Assembly (NCBI GenBank): GCA_944322845.1
Contig: CALUQE010000014.1
Span: 1 to 55,031, forward strand
Length of the DNA stretch: 55,031 nucleotides
Direction of reading: 5' to 3'
Origin: Candidatus Gastranaerophilales bacterium
GTDB taxonomy: Bacteria; Cyanobacteriota; Vampirovibrionia; Gastranaerophilales; Gastranaerophilaceae
Each line of letters starts with the position of its first letter. Within the stretch, counting starts at the first letter, position 1. Below, piece after piece: positions 7,945-17,181 of this stretch. Below the pieces are notes generated by a model. That model saw only the letters and a program-made list of their open reading frames with translations, was not told the origin of the DNA and made no database searches. The position numbers and the translations under genes were made by a program.

Positions 7945-8851
7945 AAACAGGCAGACACCATTTCTTAAACTTATCGACTTTACCTTTTACTACATTGAAG
8001 TAGAGCTCTTGTATTTGTTTTGTTATGTTTCCGATTTTACCATCACCTACAATACGGTGGTCAATACTTTCAACAGGAACTATTTGTGCTCCTGTTCCGC
8101 AACAGAAAGCTTCTTCTGCCGCATAAAGTTCTGTTCTGTCTATAGAGCGTTCTTTTACAGGGATTCCAAGTTCGTGAGCTAGTTCTATTACTGTATTTCT
8201 TGTAACACCGACTAATATATCATCTGTTGTACTTGAAGTAACAAGCGTTCTGTTTATTACAAGGAATATATTCATGGCAGAACCTTCCGTAACCTGCCCG
8301 GATTCGGAGAGAACCACTGCATCATCAAAACCTGCTTCGTGGGCATCTGTTTTTATAAGGGCAGAATTAGCATAAGCACCACTTACTTTTGCTCTCGGAG
8401 GAATGGCATTGTCAGAAGTTCTTCTCCAACTTGAAACACAAAGTTTTAAGCCTCTGTCACCTTCAAAATAATCCCCGAACGGTGTTGTGAAGATTAAAAA
8501 AGAATCCTCATTATCCGTGAGTGTCGGCCCGACTTTCTGAGAAGATTTATACAGAGTCGGTCGAATATACACATCTGTTTTGTATCCGTTAAGTTTTAGT
8601 AAATCTTTTGTAATATTTTCGTACTCTTCTATTGTATAAGGGCTTTTCATCCACATAACTTTTGCGCTGTGTAAAAGTCTTTCATAATGCTCTTTTACTC
8701 GAAATGCGTAGAGCTGGTCTTCTTCCTTGTTATAATAAGCCCTAATTCCTTCAAAAACGGAAGTTCCGTATAAAAACGCATGTGTTCTTACGGGTAAAAC
8801 GGCTTTGTCCGCTTCTATATACTCACCGTTCATAAAAACATGTTCTGTCAT
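7937..8851 (-). CDS. ilvE: Branched-chain amino acid aminotransferase (IlvE type)
   Basis: 304 residues, the normal length of the short IlvE type. This PLP-dependent class IV aminotransferase makes the last step of Leu, Ile and Val synthesis. VFEGIRAY is the class signature. The PLP lysine is K155 in PPRAKVSGAY. EGSAMNIFLV and VGVTRNTVIEL form the cofactor phosphate-binding region. A good Shine-Dalgarno sequence (GGAGG) precedes the ATG. A second, longer branched-chain aminotransferase lies only 0.9 kb away at 9706-10740. Confidence 0.92.
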   Translation of the reverse strand: MTEHVFMNGEYIEADKAVLPVRTHAFLYGTSVFEGIRAYYNKEEDQLYAFRVKEHYERLLHSAKVMWMKSPYTIEEYENITKDLLKLNGYKTDVYIRPTLYKSSQKVGPTLTDNEDSFLIFTTPFGDYFEGDRGLKLCVSSWRRTSDNAIPPRAKVSGAYANSALIKTDAHEAGFDDAVVLSESGQVTEGSAMNIFLVINRTLVTSSTTDDILVGVTRNTVIELAHELGIPVKERSIDRTELYAAEEAFCCGTGAQIVPVESIDHRIVGDGKIGNITKQIQELYFNVVKGKVDKFKKWCLPVYD

Positions 8852-8971
8852 TACTCCTCCTGTTTTTATTATTTTACTACAAGAATCCGCCGGCTATTAA
8901 ATTCGTTAAATTTTGTAAACTGCAAAATCTCTTAAAAAGCAATTTTCTTCCTGTTCGTGTTTTTATATAAA

Positions 8972-8988
8972 TATAATCAGTGTGGAGG
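8972..8988 (+). promoter_or_regulatory. -10 box and Shine-Dalgarno deciding the EF-hand gene start
   Basis: TATAAT at 8972-8977 and GGAGG at 8984-8988 lie before the ATG at 8995. This rules out an earlier in-frame ATG at 8980, which would overlap the ribosome site. The -35 region is not obvious. Confidence 0.5.
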
Positions 8989-8994
8989 CGTTTT

Positions 8995-9666
8995 ATGTTT
9001 GAAGTTAGAAACGGTGTAGCAAATATTGACGGTGCAAAAGGTAAGTATGAAAATAAAGTTTCGGACGATTCCGTAAAATACGGAAGAAATGCTGTAGAAA
9101 ATTTGTATACATATATGGAACACCCGCTTGTCACTGACAATATGACAACCGCTCCGATTCTTGATTTTGGCTTAAATCCTGACGCTCCGCAGAAAAATAT
9201 TGATAAGCTCGATAAATTTCTAAAAGAAAATGATGAGTACTTAAAAGCTTTGCCGCCGCTTGAGTTTGAATACCGTTATATGCCTAAAATGCCTAAAGGG
9301 CAGGTTGACAGAAAGGCTGTTTTAGGTGCTGCTTACGAAGAAATGGGCGAAAATGAACTTTCAGTAAAAGAATTAGACAGCAGGTTCGCCCCTGATAATA
9401 CATTTACTTCAAAGGCTTTAGATATCAATAATGACGGCAAAGTCGATATTGCTGAATACGGTTCAAGTATTCTGGCTGCAGATATGCTAAGCAAATCCGA
9501 TACTCCAAACCCCGCAAATATTGACGGTACAATAAATAAAAAAGGGTTTGATGCTGTCTTAGCTTATACACAGAAGAGTAAGGCGGAAGCCGCAGCAAAA
9601 TTATATTCAAGCATTTATAATACCTACAATCTGGGTGAAGCAAAGAAAGATTTTAAAGCAGAATAA
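8995..9666 (+). CDS. EF-hand protein without signal peptide
   Basis: 223 residues. The N-terminal half is unrecognised. At about 142-154 there is one textbook calcium-binding EF-hand loop, DINNDGKVDIAEY (ligands at positions 1, 3, 5 and 12, Gly at 6, hydrophobic at 8). A second degenerate loop-like segment (NPANIDGTINKKGF) follows about 30 residues later, as expected for a paired EF-hand. The C-terminus is helical and Ala/Lys-rich. No signal peptide or membrane segment is present. It lies alone between two branched-chain aminotransferase genes on the other strand. The larger protein at 27049-29382 also has EF-hand loops and no signal peptide. Function unknown; calcium binding is inferred from the loop. 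Confidence 0.75.
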   Translation: MFEVRNGVANIDGAKGKYENKVSDDSVKYGRNAVENLYTYMEHPLVTDNMTTAPILDFGLNPDAPQKNIDKLDKFLKENDEYLKALPPLEFEYRYMPKMPKGQVDRKAVLGAAYEEMGENELSVKELDSRFAPDNTFTSKALDINNDGKVDIAEYGSSILAADMLSKSDTPNPANIDGTINKKGFDAVLAYTQKSKAEAAAKLYSSIYNTYNLGEAKKDFKAE

Positions 9667-9667
9667 A

Positions 9668-9697
9668 AAAGACCGGTTTAATACCAGCCTTTTTATT
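9668..9697. terminator. Possible bidirectional terminator between convergent genes
   Basis: An A-run and AAAAAG lead into an imperfect stem (GGT/ACC core with flanking mismatches) that ends in CTTTTTAT. It lies between the EF-hand gene and ilvE2, which converge. The stem is weak, so the call is tentative. Confidence 0.4.
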
Positions 9698-9705
9698 GTA
9701 TAATT

Positions 9706-10740
9706 TTAAGCTATTTCTTTAATCCAACCTTCAGGTGCTTCGATTCTTCCCATCTGTATACCTGTTAAAGTATCATAAAGTTTTTGAGTAATTTCACCCG
9801 GCTTTTCCATTCCTGACGGGAATAGAATCGTTTCATCGTGGTTAACAACTTTTCCGACAGGAGAAAGGACTGCTGCCGTTCCGCAGAGTGCGCATTCTTT
9901 AAAGTCCTTAACTTCGCTGAAGAGAATTTCTCTTTCTTCTGTTTCCAAGCCCAGATAATGTTTAGCAACATACATTAAGGAGCGTCTTGTAATTGAAGGC
10001 AGAATTGTTTTTGATTTCGGAGTAACAACTTTGTTATCTTTGGTTACAAAAATTATATTAGCTCCGCCTGTTTCTTCAACTTTGGTTCTTGTTGCGGAAT
10101 CCAGATACATATTTTCGTTATATCCCTGATTGTGTGCGTCAACTATAGCATGAAGGCTCATTGCATAGTTTAAACCTGCCTTAATGTGCCCTGTTCCGTG
10201 AGGAGCAGCCCTGTCAAAATCTGGAACTCTGAGTGTAATAGGTTTTGCACCTCCTTTAAAATAAGGACCTACTGGAGAAGTAAATATTCTGAATTGAAAT
10301 TCCGTAGCCGGCTTAACTCCCATAACAGGATTTATACCAAACATGTAAGGTCTTATATACAAAGATGCACCTGAACCATAAGGAGGTACATAATCTATAT
10401 TTTTTCTTACTGTTTGAACAACTGCATCAACGAATCGGTCTTCAGGAAAAACTGCCATTTCAAGATAGCTGCACGAATCAGCCATTCTCTTTGCATTCAA
10501 ATCAGGTCTAAAGCAAACAATTCTTCCGTCAACAGTTCTGTATGCTTTCATACCTTCAAAACAGGTTTGAGCATATTGTAAAACGCAGGCGCATTCATTC
10601 ATTACGATATTTTCATCGGTAGTTAAAGTCCCTTCGTCCCATTTCCCATCTTTGTAATTAGCTACATAACGGTAATCTGTTTTCATATAGCCAAAACCCA
10701 AATTAGCCCAGTCAATACTTTTTGCTTCCAGTGTTTTCAT
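9706..10740 (-). CDS. ilvE: Branched-chain amino acid aminotransferase, long (BCAT-like) type
   Basis: 344 residues, matching the longer, eukaryote-like branch of class IV aminotransferases. CFEGMKAYR is the class signature. The PLP lysine is K187 in HGTGHIKAGLNYAMS, and EETGGANIIFV and SITRRSLM form the cofactor pocket. It shares its reaction (2-oxoglutarate with Leu/Ile/Val) with the short ilvE at 7937-8851, but the two are only distantly related, so this is not a recent duplication. One may favour synthesis and the other degradation or a different keto acid. A strong ribosome site (AGGGGGT) and a TATAAT lie upstream. Confidence 0.93.
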   Translation of the reverse strand: MKTLEAKSIDWANLGFGYMKTDYRYVANYKDGKWDEGTLTTDENIVMNECACVLQYAQTCFEGMKAYRTVDGRIVCFRPDLNAKRMADSCSYLEMAVFPEDRFVDAVVQTVRKNIDYVPPYGSGASLYIRPYMFGINPVMGVKPATEFQFRIFTSPVGPYFKGGAKPITLRVPDFDRAAPHGTGHIKAGLNYAMSLHAIVDAHNQGYNENMYLDSATRTKVEETGGANIIFVTKDNKVVTPKSKTILPSITRRSLMYVAKHYLGLETEEREILFSEVKDFKECALCGTAAVLSPVGKVVNHDETILFPSGMEKPGEITQKLYDTLTGIQMGRIEAPEGWIKEIA

Positions 10741-10773
10741 TATATTTACCCCCTTGATTTAAGTTTATTATAT

Positions 10774-10805
10774 AACAAAAACGGGAAACGTTAAGTCTCC
10801 CGTTT
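10774..10805 (-). terminator. Terminator of the symporter gene
   Basis: AAACGGGA (10779-10786) and TCCCGTTT (10798-10805) form a perfect 8-bp stem, with a T-run on the minus strand at 10777-10781. It follows the minus-strand symporter gene (ends at 10831). The TATAAT for ilvE2 starts immediately after it. Confidence 0.8.
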
Positions 10806-10830
10806 GTATAAATATTTATGGTAATTAATT

Positions 10831-12156
10831 TTAATTAATTATATCTCCATATCCTTCCGGATTATTAAGTAAATCATAATTAATTTCGTTTTCGTTATCC
10901 GCTATTGCTGCTGCAACAACTGCGTCTGAAGTTACGTTAAGCAGTGTCCGCATCATATCTGTAATTCTCTCTATTGTAAATAAGAATGCAAATCCTGCAA
11001 CAAGCTGTTCAGGACTCAAGCCCATTCCGTTAAGCACAAGAGCTATAGTAATTAATCCGGCTCCAGGAATACCTGCGCAGGTAGAAGAAGCTACGATTGC
11101 AAGAAGTGCAATTTGAACTACAAGAAACGGGGTTAAAGCAACGCCGTAGGCCTGAGTTAAGAATATAACTGCAATTACCTGAAGCATTGCTGTTCCGTCC
11201 ATATTTAATGTTGCACCAAGAGGAAGTACAAAGCTTGAAACTTTATGAGAAATACCTCTTTTTTCGCAGCAGGCAATTGTTAAAGGTAAAGTAGCTGAAG
11301 AGCTTGCCGTTCCAAATGCAACCATCATAGCTTCTGCCATTGCTGCATACAGCATCATTACCGGAACTTTTGAGAAGATTTTCAAAAATACCGGATATAC
11401 GATAAAGAATTGAATTGCAAAACCTAAAGCAAGAACTCCTAAATATTTAGAAATACTCATAAATATATCAATACCGAATGAAGATACTGCAACGGCAGTG
11501 AGTGCAAATACGCCGGGTGCCGCAAAGCACATAATCCAGTCGGTAATTTTCATTGTTGCTGCAAATATTGATTCAAAGAAGCTTACGAATGGTCTGTTTA
11601 TGTCACCAACTTTTGCAAGTGCGATAGAAAACATTACTGCAAATACGATAATCGGAACCATATCGCCACTGGCGATTGATGCAAGCGGATTTTTCGGAAT
11701 AAAACCTAAGAATATATTAAGCAAATTGCCTTTCTGAGCTTCAATAGTGGCTGCAACCTGTGATTGAATATCAATAGCCGTATCGATATTTATGTAGTGA
11801 GCGGCTCCTAACCCGGGTTTTAAAAGCAATGCCAATGCTGCTCCAATTGAAACGGCAACTACGGTAATAATTGTGTAGTAAAAAATCATCTTAGTTCCGA
11901 GTTTGCCAAGCTGTTTACTGTCTCCGATACTCGTTATACCGATTACTATAGCTGAAATAACAAGCGGAATAACAACCATTTGGATTAATCTGATAAACAC
12001 CTGACCGATAAAAGTTAGGGTTGTCATTATAATCGGACTTGGCTCATTATGAAGCCAGATGCCGACTAAAACACCGAGAATCAGACCCGCAAATATGTGC
12101 CAGTTTCTCTTTAACCCCAAGCCAAGTGCAATCAACACTTGCATGTGAAATTTCAT
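10831..12156 (-). CDS. Dicarboxylate/amino acid:cation symporter (DctA/GltP family)
   Basis: 441 residues. A polytopic member of the DAACS family, which imports glutamate, aspartate or C4-dicarboxylates with H+ or Na+. The first re-entrant hairpin has the serine-rich GTASSSATLPL. The NMDGT motif in LGATLNMDGTAML binds cation and substrate. The second hairpin is ASSTCAGIPGAGL. A Shine-Dalgarno sequence (GAGAGGA) precedes the ATG. It is a single-gene unit bounded by terminators on both sides. If it carries C4-dicarboxylates it could connect with the oxaloacetate decarboxylase at 45-49 kb, but the sequence does not decide the substrate. Confidence 0.9.
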   Translation of the reverse strand: MKFHMQVLIALGLGLKRNWHIFAGLILGVLVGIWLHNEPSPIIMTTLTFIGQVFIRLIQMVVIPLVISAIVIGITSIGDSKQLGKLGTKMIFYYTIITVVAVSIGAALALLLKPGLGAAHYINIDTAIDIQSQVAATIEAQKGNLLNIFLGFIPKNPLASIASGDMVPIIVFAVMFSIALAKVGDINRPFVSFFESIFAATMKITDWIMCFAAPGVFALTAVAVSSFGIDIFMSISKYLGVLALGFAIQFFIVYPVFLKIFSKVPVMMLYAAMAEAMMVAFGTASSSATLPLTIACCEKRGISHKVSSFVLPLGATLNMDGTAMLQVIAVIFLTQAYGVALTPFLVVQIALLAIVASSTCAGIPGAGLITIALVLNGMGLSPEQLVAGFAFLFTIERITDMMRTLLNVTSDAVVAAAIADNENEINYDLLNNPEGYGDIIN

Positions 12157-12248
12157 ATATAAATCCTCTCATATAGTTATATTAACTAGTATATCTTACT
12201 ATTTTTTGGCATGAATGTAAATAGTATCAACGGTGTGTTTTTGCAAAT

Positions 12249-12280
12249 AAAGGCGCCGCTTCCTAAGAAGCGGCGCCTTT
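12249..12280. terminator. Strong terminator after valS
   Basis: AAAGGCGCCGCTTC and its complement form a perfect 14-bp stem with a CTAA loop. It lies 10 bp beyond the valS stop (12291). On the minus strand it is followed by TTTATTTG, so it ends valS transcription. Confidence 0.9.
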
Positions 12281-12290
12281 ATTATTTAAT

Positions 12291-14972
12291 CTACTTCAAT
12301 GAATCAATTAATTCTTGTATAGCTTTCTGCTGTGTTGAAATTTCTTCTATTCTGGCATTTGTCTGCTCAACGAGTTCTTTAGGCGCATTAGCTACAAATT
12401 TCTCGTTTTTCATTCTGCCTTCCAGTGAATTTCTCTCATTGGTTAATTTTTCCAGCTTCTTTTCCTGACGCTTAACTTCTGCATCTAAATCAATCAAGTC
12501 TGCAAGCGGAACTATAAGTTTCGAAGCGGAAACTACCGCAGAGGCAGACTTAGGCGGTGTCAGTGCATTCATTGCTGCGTAAGAAATATTATTAACTTTT
12601 GCAAGTCTGTGAATATACGGTTCTATTTCTTCAAATATTTCTTTCTCACTTCCTTCCGCTCTTATTTCAACATCAACAGTTGCAGATGTCGGAATATTGA
12701 AGCTTTGCCTTACGTTTCTTAATGAGGTAATTGTGTCAAACACGAGCTTCATTTCCGCTGCTTCTTTAGGGAAACTCAACTCTTCTGTATAAACCGGAAA
12801 TTCTGCTATAATTAAAGCTTTCGGGTTTACACCTTTATGAGCAAAAGCATTCGCTTCTTTGCTTCCAGGAATTAAGCCCCAAACTTTTTCCGTTATATGC
12901 GGCATAATCGGATGAAGCATTCTGAGCGACATATCAAGTACGTATCTCAAAACTCTCTGAGTGTTAGCCTTGAGTTCGCTGTCCTGAAGCTGAATCTTTG
13001 CAATTTCCACATACCAGTCGCAATACTCGCTTCTGAAGAAATCATACAGCGTATGCGCGATTTCACCTATTCTGTATTCTTTCATGTACTGGTTAACGAG
13101 TTTTGCAGTTTCATTAAGCTGATTTAAAATCCACTTGTCAACCAGAGTCAGTTTATTTTTATCAATCGGCTTATCGTCAACACCGTCAAGGTTCATAAGT
13201 ACGAATCTGGAAGCATTCCAGAGTTTATTTGCAAAATTCCTTCCGTATTCAAATCTTTCGTCGGAAATTTTAATGTCCTGACCGCCGTATGTGCAAAGTG
13301 ATGTCATTGTGAATCTTAAAGCATCACAGCCGTATTTATCTATAATTTGAACCGGATCTATTGTGTTGCCTTTTGATTTAGACATTTTCTGACCTTTTTC
13401 ATCACGAATTAGGCCGTGAATATAAACGGTTGAAAATGGTGCTTTGCCTGTAAATTCCAAGCCCATGGTAATCATTCTTGCGACCCAGAAGAAAATAATA
13501 TCAAATCCGGTTACGAGAACTGATGTCGGGTAGAATTTCTTGAAATCATCTGTTTCGGCATTAGGGAAGCCCATAGTTGAGAATGGCCATAAACCTGAAG
13601 AAAACCAGGTGTCAAGGCAGTCTGTATCCTGTACGTAATTTTCAGGATCAGGATTTTCCTTGGCTACAACCATTTCGCCGGTTGTTTTGTGGTAATATGC
13701 AGGAATCTGATGTCCCCACCATAGTTGCCTTGAAATACACCAGTCACGAATGTTTTCCATCCAGCCTAGATAATTCTTTTCCCATCTTTCAGGTATAAAC
13801 TTAATTCTGCCGTCTTTAACCGCAGCAATAGCTTCTTTTGCTAAAGGAGCCATTTTTACAAACCACTGCTCGGAAAGAAGCGGCTCAATTGTTGTATTAC
13901 ATCTCTGGCACTTTCCTACGTTATGTTCGTGGTCTTTAACTCTCAAAAGGAAGTTGTTATAGCTAAGCATATCAACAACCTTCTTGCGGGCTTCGTATCT
14001 GTCCAAGCCCTGATAATCAGGCGGAACTTCCGCGCAGGCTTTCATTTTGCCTTCTTCATCAATAACCCATATAGGTGAGAAGTTATGGCGTTTGCCGACT
14101 TCATAGTCGTTTGGATCGTGTGCAGGTGTGATTTTTACGGCACCTGTTCCGAATGACTTATCTACATATTCATCCGCAATAATCGGAATTCTTCTGCCTG
14201 AAAGCGGAATCATAACTGTTTTGCCGATGAGTTCGGAATACTTTTTATCAGAAGGGTGAACAGCAATTGCAACATCGCCGAAGATTGTTTCAGGCCTTGT
14301 TGTTGCAACGATAATTGCTCCCGGTTCTCCTACGAGCGGATAAGAAATTTCCCACAAATGTCCCTGCTCTGTTTCGTATTCTGTTTCAATATCTGAAATT
14401 GCGCTCTGACAGCGAGGACACCAGTTAACAATATACGCACCTTTATAGATTAGGCCTTTGTTATAAAGTGTGACAAAAACTTCTTTTACGGCTTCCGAGC
14501 AGCCTTCATCAAAGGTAAATCTTTCTCTTGAACGGTCAAAGGAAGCCCCGAGTCTCTTAAACTGGTTAAGAATTGCGGATTTATGCTCGTTTGCCCATTT
14601 CCAGGTGCGTTTCAGAAATTCTTCCCTGCCTATGTCGTGGCGTGTTAGGCCTTCTTTTCTTAATTCTTTTTCTACAACAGCCTGAGTCGCAATACCTGCG
14701 TGGTCTGTACCAGGAAGCCAAAGAGCTTCATATCCGCTCATTCTGTGATAGCGTGTTAAAATGTCCTGTAAAGTTCCGTCTAGAGCGTGTCCCATATGCA
14801 AAACGCCTGTTACGTTTGGCGGCGGGATAACAATTGTAAACGGAGGCTTATCAGAATGAGCGTCAGCTCTGAAAAACTTTCCGTCTTCCCAGAACTTATA
14901 CATCTCTTCTTCTGTTGATTTAGCATCATAAACAGTAGGTAAATCTTCAATTCTTGTTTTAGTTTCTGTCAT
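12291..14972 (-). CDS. valS: Valyl-tRNA synthetase
   Basis: 893 residues, the usual length. This class Ia enzyme charges tRNA-Val. The HIGH-type motif is HMGH at 59-62 in PNVTGVLHMGHALDG. The KMSKS loop is at 529-533. Between them lie the editing domain, with TTRPETIFGDVA and DPNDYEVGKRH, and a zinc-type cysteine block (WCPRCQSAISDIE and KCQRC). The C-terminal 70 residues form the ValS-specific coiled-coil arm (VKRQEKKLEKLTNERNSLE). Transcribed alone, with a strong terminator 3'. I see no T-box-like leader in the 96 bp before it. Confidence 0.98.
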   Translation of the reverse strand: MTETKTRIEDLPTVYDAKSTEEEMYKFWEDGKFFRADAHSDKPPFTIVIPPPNVTGVLHMGHALDGTLQDILTRYHRMSGYEALWLPGTDHAGIATQAVVEKELRKEGLTRHDIGREEFLKRTWKWANEHKSAILNQFKRLGASFDRSRERFTFDEGCSEAVKEVFVTLYNKGLIYKGAYIVNWCPRCQSAISDIETEYETEQGHLWEISYPLVGEPGAIIVATTRPETIFGDVAIAVHPSDKKYSELIGKTVMIPLSGRRIPIIADEYVDKSFGTGAVKITPAHDPNDYEVGKRHNFSPIWVIDEEGKMKACAEVPPDYQGLDRYEARKKVVDMLSYNNFLLRVKDHEHNVGKCQRCNTTIEPLLSEQWFVKMAPLAKEAIAAVKDGRIKFIPERWEKNYLGWMENIRDWCISRQLWWGHQIPAYYHKTTGEMVVAKENPDPENYVQDTDCLDTWFSSGLWPFSTMGFPNAETDDFKKFYPTSVLVTGFDIIFFWVARMITMGLEFTGKAPFSTVYIHGLIRDEKGQKMSKSKGNTIDPVQIIDKYGCDALRFTMTSLCTYGGQDIKISDERFEYGRNFANKLWNASRFVLMNLDGVDDKPIDKNKLTLVDKWILNQLNETAKLVNQYMKEYRIGEIAHTLYDFFRSEYCDWYVEIAKIQLQDSELKANTQRVLRYVLDMSLRMLHPIMPHITEKVWGLIPGSKEANAFAHKGVNPKALIIAEFPVYTEELSFPKEAAEMKLVFDTITSLRNVRQSFNIPTSATVDVEIRAEGSEKEIFEEIEPYIHRLAKVNNISYAAMNALTPPKSASAVVSASKLIVPLADLIDLDAEVKRQEKKLEKLTNERNSLEGRMKNEKFVANAPKELVEQTNARIEEISTQQKAIQELIDSLK

Positions 14973-15033
14973 AATTTGTTATCCCTCGCTCGTGTAAATC
15001 TAATATTATTAGAATACCATAAAAAAATGGCGG

Positions 15034-15061
15034 GTGACATTTATTAAAAAATTGTTATAAT
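15034..15061 (+). promoter_or_regulatory. Sigma70 promoter, probably leaderless, for the secreted protein gene
   Basis: GTGACA at 15034-15039, a 16-bp spacer and TATAAT at 15056-15061. The ATG at 15069 begins seven bases after the -10 box, so the transcript should start at the initiation codon. Confidence 0.65.
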
Positions 15062-15068
15062 AAATACT

Positions 15069-15557
15069 ATGAAAAAATTTTTGATATTACTCACATTACT
15101 TTTTTGTCCGTTTGTTTTAGCAGAAGAATATACTCTTCAAGCTGGAGTTTCCATAAATGATGTTCCGAAAGCGTTATTCGGAAGCTGGCGGGTTACTGCA
15201 AAGCTGGATGATACAAACAGTTATGGAACTTTTAAACCTCAGAGCGTTGATTTCTGGACTCTGTCAAGAGTCGGTGATAAAATAACTCTTTCAAATCCTT
15301 TTAGTGGGGCAAGTGCGGAGGTCTCCCTGAAATCTGTAGAGGGTAATGTGATAGTTTTTTCAAAGAAAGCGCCTTATGATAATAAAATGCTTACTGATAC
15401 CATTACGATAAGGCTTTCTGATAATACTTTTACAGGATTTAATACCTTAAGCTTGGAATCTTTTTCACTTGTAGATAATCACTTAATGAAGACAGAGACA
15501 GCAAGATACAAGATAAGTGGTGAAAAAATATCAGGTGAAAGTGTTTTAAAAGAATAA
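15069..15557 (+). CDS. Secreted protein of unknown function
   Basis: 162 residues with a clear signal peptide (MKKFLILLTLLFCPFVLA, cleavage before EE). The mature part is rich in beta-strand-like segments (KALFGSWRVTAKLDD, VDFWTLSRVGDKITL), which suggests a small beta-barrel or lipocalin-like fold. That is only an impression, as I do not recognise the family. It has no cysteine beyond the signal peptide and no lipobox. Single gene with a near-perfect promoter. The strong hairpin after it serves the convergent gene. Confidence 0.7.
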   Translation: MKKFLILLTLLFCPFVLAEEYTLQAGVSINDVPKALFGSWRVTAKLDDTNSYGTFKPQSVDFWTLSRVGDKITLSNPFSGASAEVSLKSVEGNVIVFSKKAPYDNKMLTDTITIRLSDNTFTGFNTLSLESFSLVDNHLMKTETARYKISGEKISGESVLKE

Positions 15558-15590
15558 AAAACTCGAGAGCCCCTCTTCGGGGCTCTCGGG
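15557..15590 (-). terminator. Terminator of the 492-residue protein gene
   Basis: CGAGAGCCCC (15564-15573) and GGGGCTCTCG (15579-15588) form a perfect GC-rich stem with a 5-base loop. On the minus strand it is followed by GTTTTTTATTC, so it terminates the minus-strand gene ending at 15652. The plus strand lacks a T-run here. Confidence 0.85.
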
Positions 15591-15651
15591 GTATATATAT
15601 CCGACTGGAATATAAATTAAGGAAAAAGGAAGGAATTTTGTGAGTTTTGTA

Positions 15652-17130
15652 CTAGCCTGAGAATGTTTTGTAAGAAGCTTCGATGTTGTCGTTGATAACT
15701 TTTTCAACTGCTTCGATTTCTGTTGTAATCTGAGTTCTTTCGTTATCAAGTCTTTGAAGTTTTAATTCAAGGTTCTTATCTTCCTGCTGGATAACTTCTG
15801 TTTTTGCGTTAATTTCTTTGTTTTTCTGGTCGTATAAATATGTATCATATTCATACTTGTTGTATGCATCTTCGTATGCTGCTTCATCTGTAACTGTTTC
15901 TGCTGCTACTGAGATTGATGTCCAAGATGAAACTGTGCCATCTGCTGCATAAGTAGGGATTGCAATTTCAGTAATTCTTCCGTTTGTAGGGTCGAATGTT
16001 AATTGTACATCATCATATGTTGTATTCTTTGTATATTCACCGTTTGCTACATAGCTGTATGTTGTTGCATTATTATTACCGTCTTCGACATCGCTTATTA
16101 GAACAAAGTTTGCACTGCCTTTGTCATCATAAAATATATAAAAGTCATCTGTATCATACGGATTACCATTGGCATCTTTTAATCCAGAGTTAGTAATAGC
16201 ATCGCCGTAAGTTTGCTTTTCTTCTTCTGTAAGACGGTGAACACCTTTGTTACCAACAGTAACACCATCAACATCACCTTTTACAGAATATGTTTTAGCG
16301 TCTGCACTGTTTGATTCTTGAATATAAACTACTCCAGATTTCAACTTTAAGATATTTGGTTGAGACGGATCAGTTTCAAAGTCTGTTAATTCAGCTTTTC
16401 TTACCTGACCATTTTCTTCAACATAGATATTTTCCATATCAGCTCTTGTAATGAAGTTTTCCTCAGTGCTTGTCCCACCACCAACAGTTGTTTTTTCTGC
16501 ACTTACTTGTACTGCACCAGTACCAGAAGAAGAGCTTGATAATGCATAGTAAGTAGCATTTCCATCAGGTGCACCAGTAGATTGTGTAAATTTGCCATCT
16601 GCACCTTTTACATAATAGGTACCACCTTGAGAAGGGAATGAATATGAACCATCTTCATTCTCAGTAAGTTGAATCGGTACCATATACTGATTTCCCTGTG
16701 TATCCTGAACATAGTTTCCTGTAGCAACTTCTTCATCCGGCAATAAAGTAACTGTTGTTGGATCGAGAATAACGCCTTTAAATGATCCAGATGAATTTGT
16801 ATCTACTAATGCTACAGAAGTATTCTTCTGTAATGAATCACCATGTTTCTTTTCTTGCATTGTAATTGAGTAAAATTCACCATCAGGTTTAATACTGTTT
16901 GCATCAAATGTGTATTCTGTTGCTCCTAATGCGCCTGTGTACTGAACTGTTTGATAATCAGCAGTAGATGGCGGTGTTGGAACTGTCATTGACAATAAGC
17001 TGTTGTACAATGCAGTTGCCTGTTGTGACAAAATAGTTCTTTCCTGGTTAATTTGTTGACCTTGATACTCAAGGTTTGATTGTCTTGCCTGTAAACTTAA
17101 CAATCTTGCTTGTGATGCTGACATTCCCAT
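15652..17130 (-). CDS. Large axial/filament-like protein, no signal peptide, sigma28-type promoter
   Basis: 492 residues. The first about 50 residues are a Gln/Leu-rich amphipathic helix (ASQARLLSLQARQSNLEY then GQQINQERTILSQQATALYN). The last about 75 are a charged coiled coil that ends in NIEASYKTFSG. The long middle (about 55-410) is Ser/Thr/Gly/Asp-rich, beta-like and low in cysteine. Helical ends around a variable surface domain are typical of flagellar axial proteins and other proteins exported by flagellar or type III systems. There is no Sec signal peptide. The promoter is of FliA type (17182-17208), shared with the gene at 27049-29382. Terminated by a strong hairpin. I do not recognise a named family; the export idea is inference. 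Confidence 0.8.
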   Translation of the reverse strand: MGMSASQARLLSLQARQSNLEYQGQQINQERTILSQQATALYNSLLSMTVPTPPSTADYQTVQYTGALGATEYTFDANSIKPDGEFYSITMQEKKHGDSLQKNTSVALVDTNSSGSFKGVILDPTTVTLLPDEEVATGNYVQDTQGNQYMVPIQLTENEDGSYSFPSQGGTYYVKGADGKFTQSTGAPDGNATYYALSSSSSGTGAVQVSAEKTTVGGGTSTEENFITRADMENIYVEENGQVRKAELTDFETDPSQPNILKLKSGVVYIQESNSADAKTYSVKGDVDGVTVGNKGVHRLTEEEKQTYGDAITNSGLKDANGNPYDTDDFYIFYDDKGSANFVLISDVEDGNNNATTYSYVANGEYTKNTTYDDVQLTFDPTNGRITEIAIPTYAADGTVSSWTSISVAAETVTDEAAYEDAYNKYEYDTYLYDQKNKEINAKTEVIQQEDKNLELKLQRLDNERTQITTEIEAVEKVINDNIEASYKTFSG

Positions 17131-17181
17131 AATTTTGTTCTCCTTTTTCCTTTTTTGTTTCTATTCGCTTCGATATTATGT

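Noticed and set aside
15034..15061. T-box or other riboswitch before valS or the secreted protein gene
   Set aside because: The region between the two divergent genes is about 96 bp and is filled by ordinary promoter boxes; no T-box core or specifier hairpin could be recognised.
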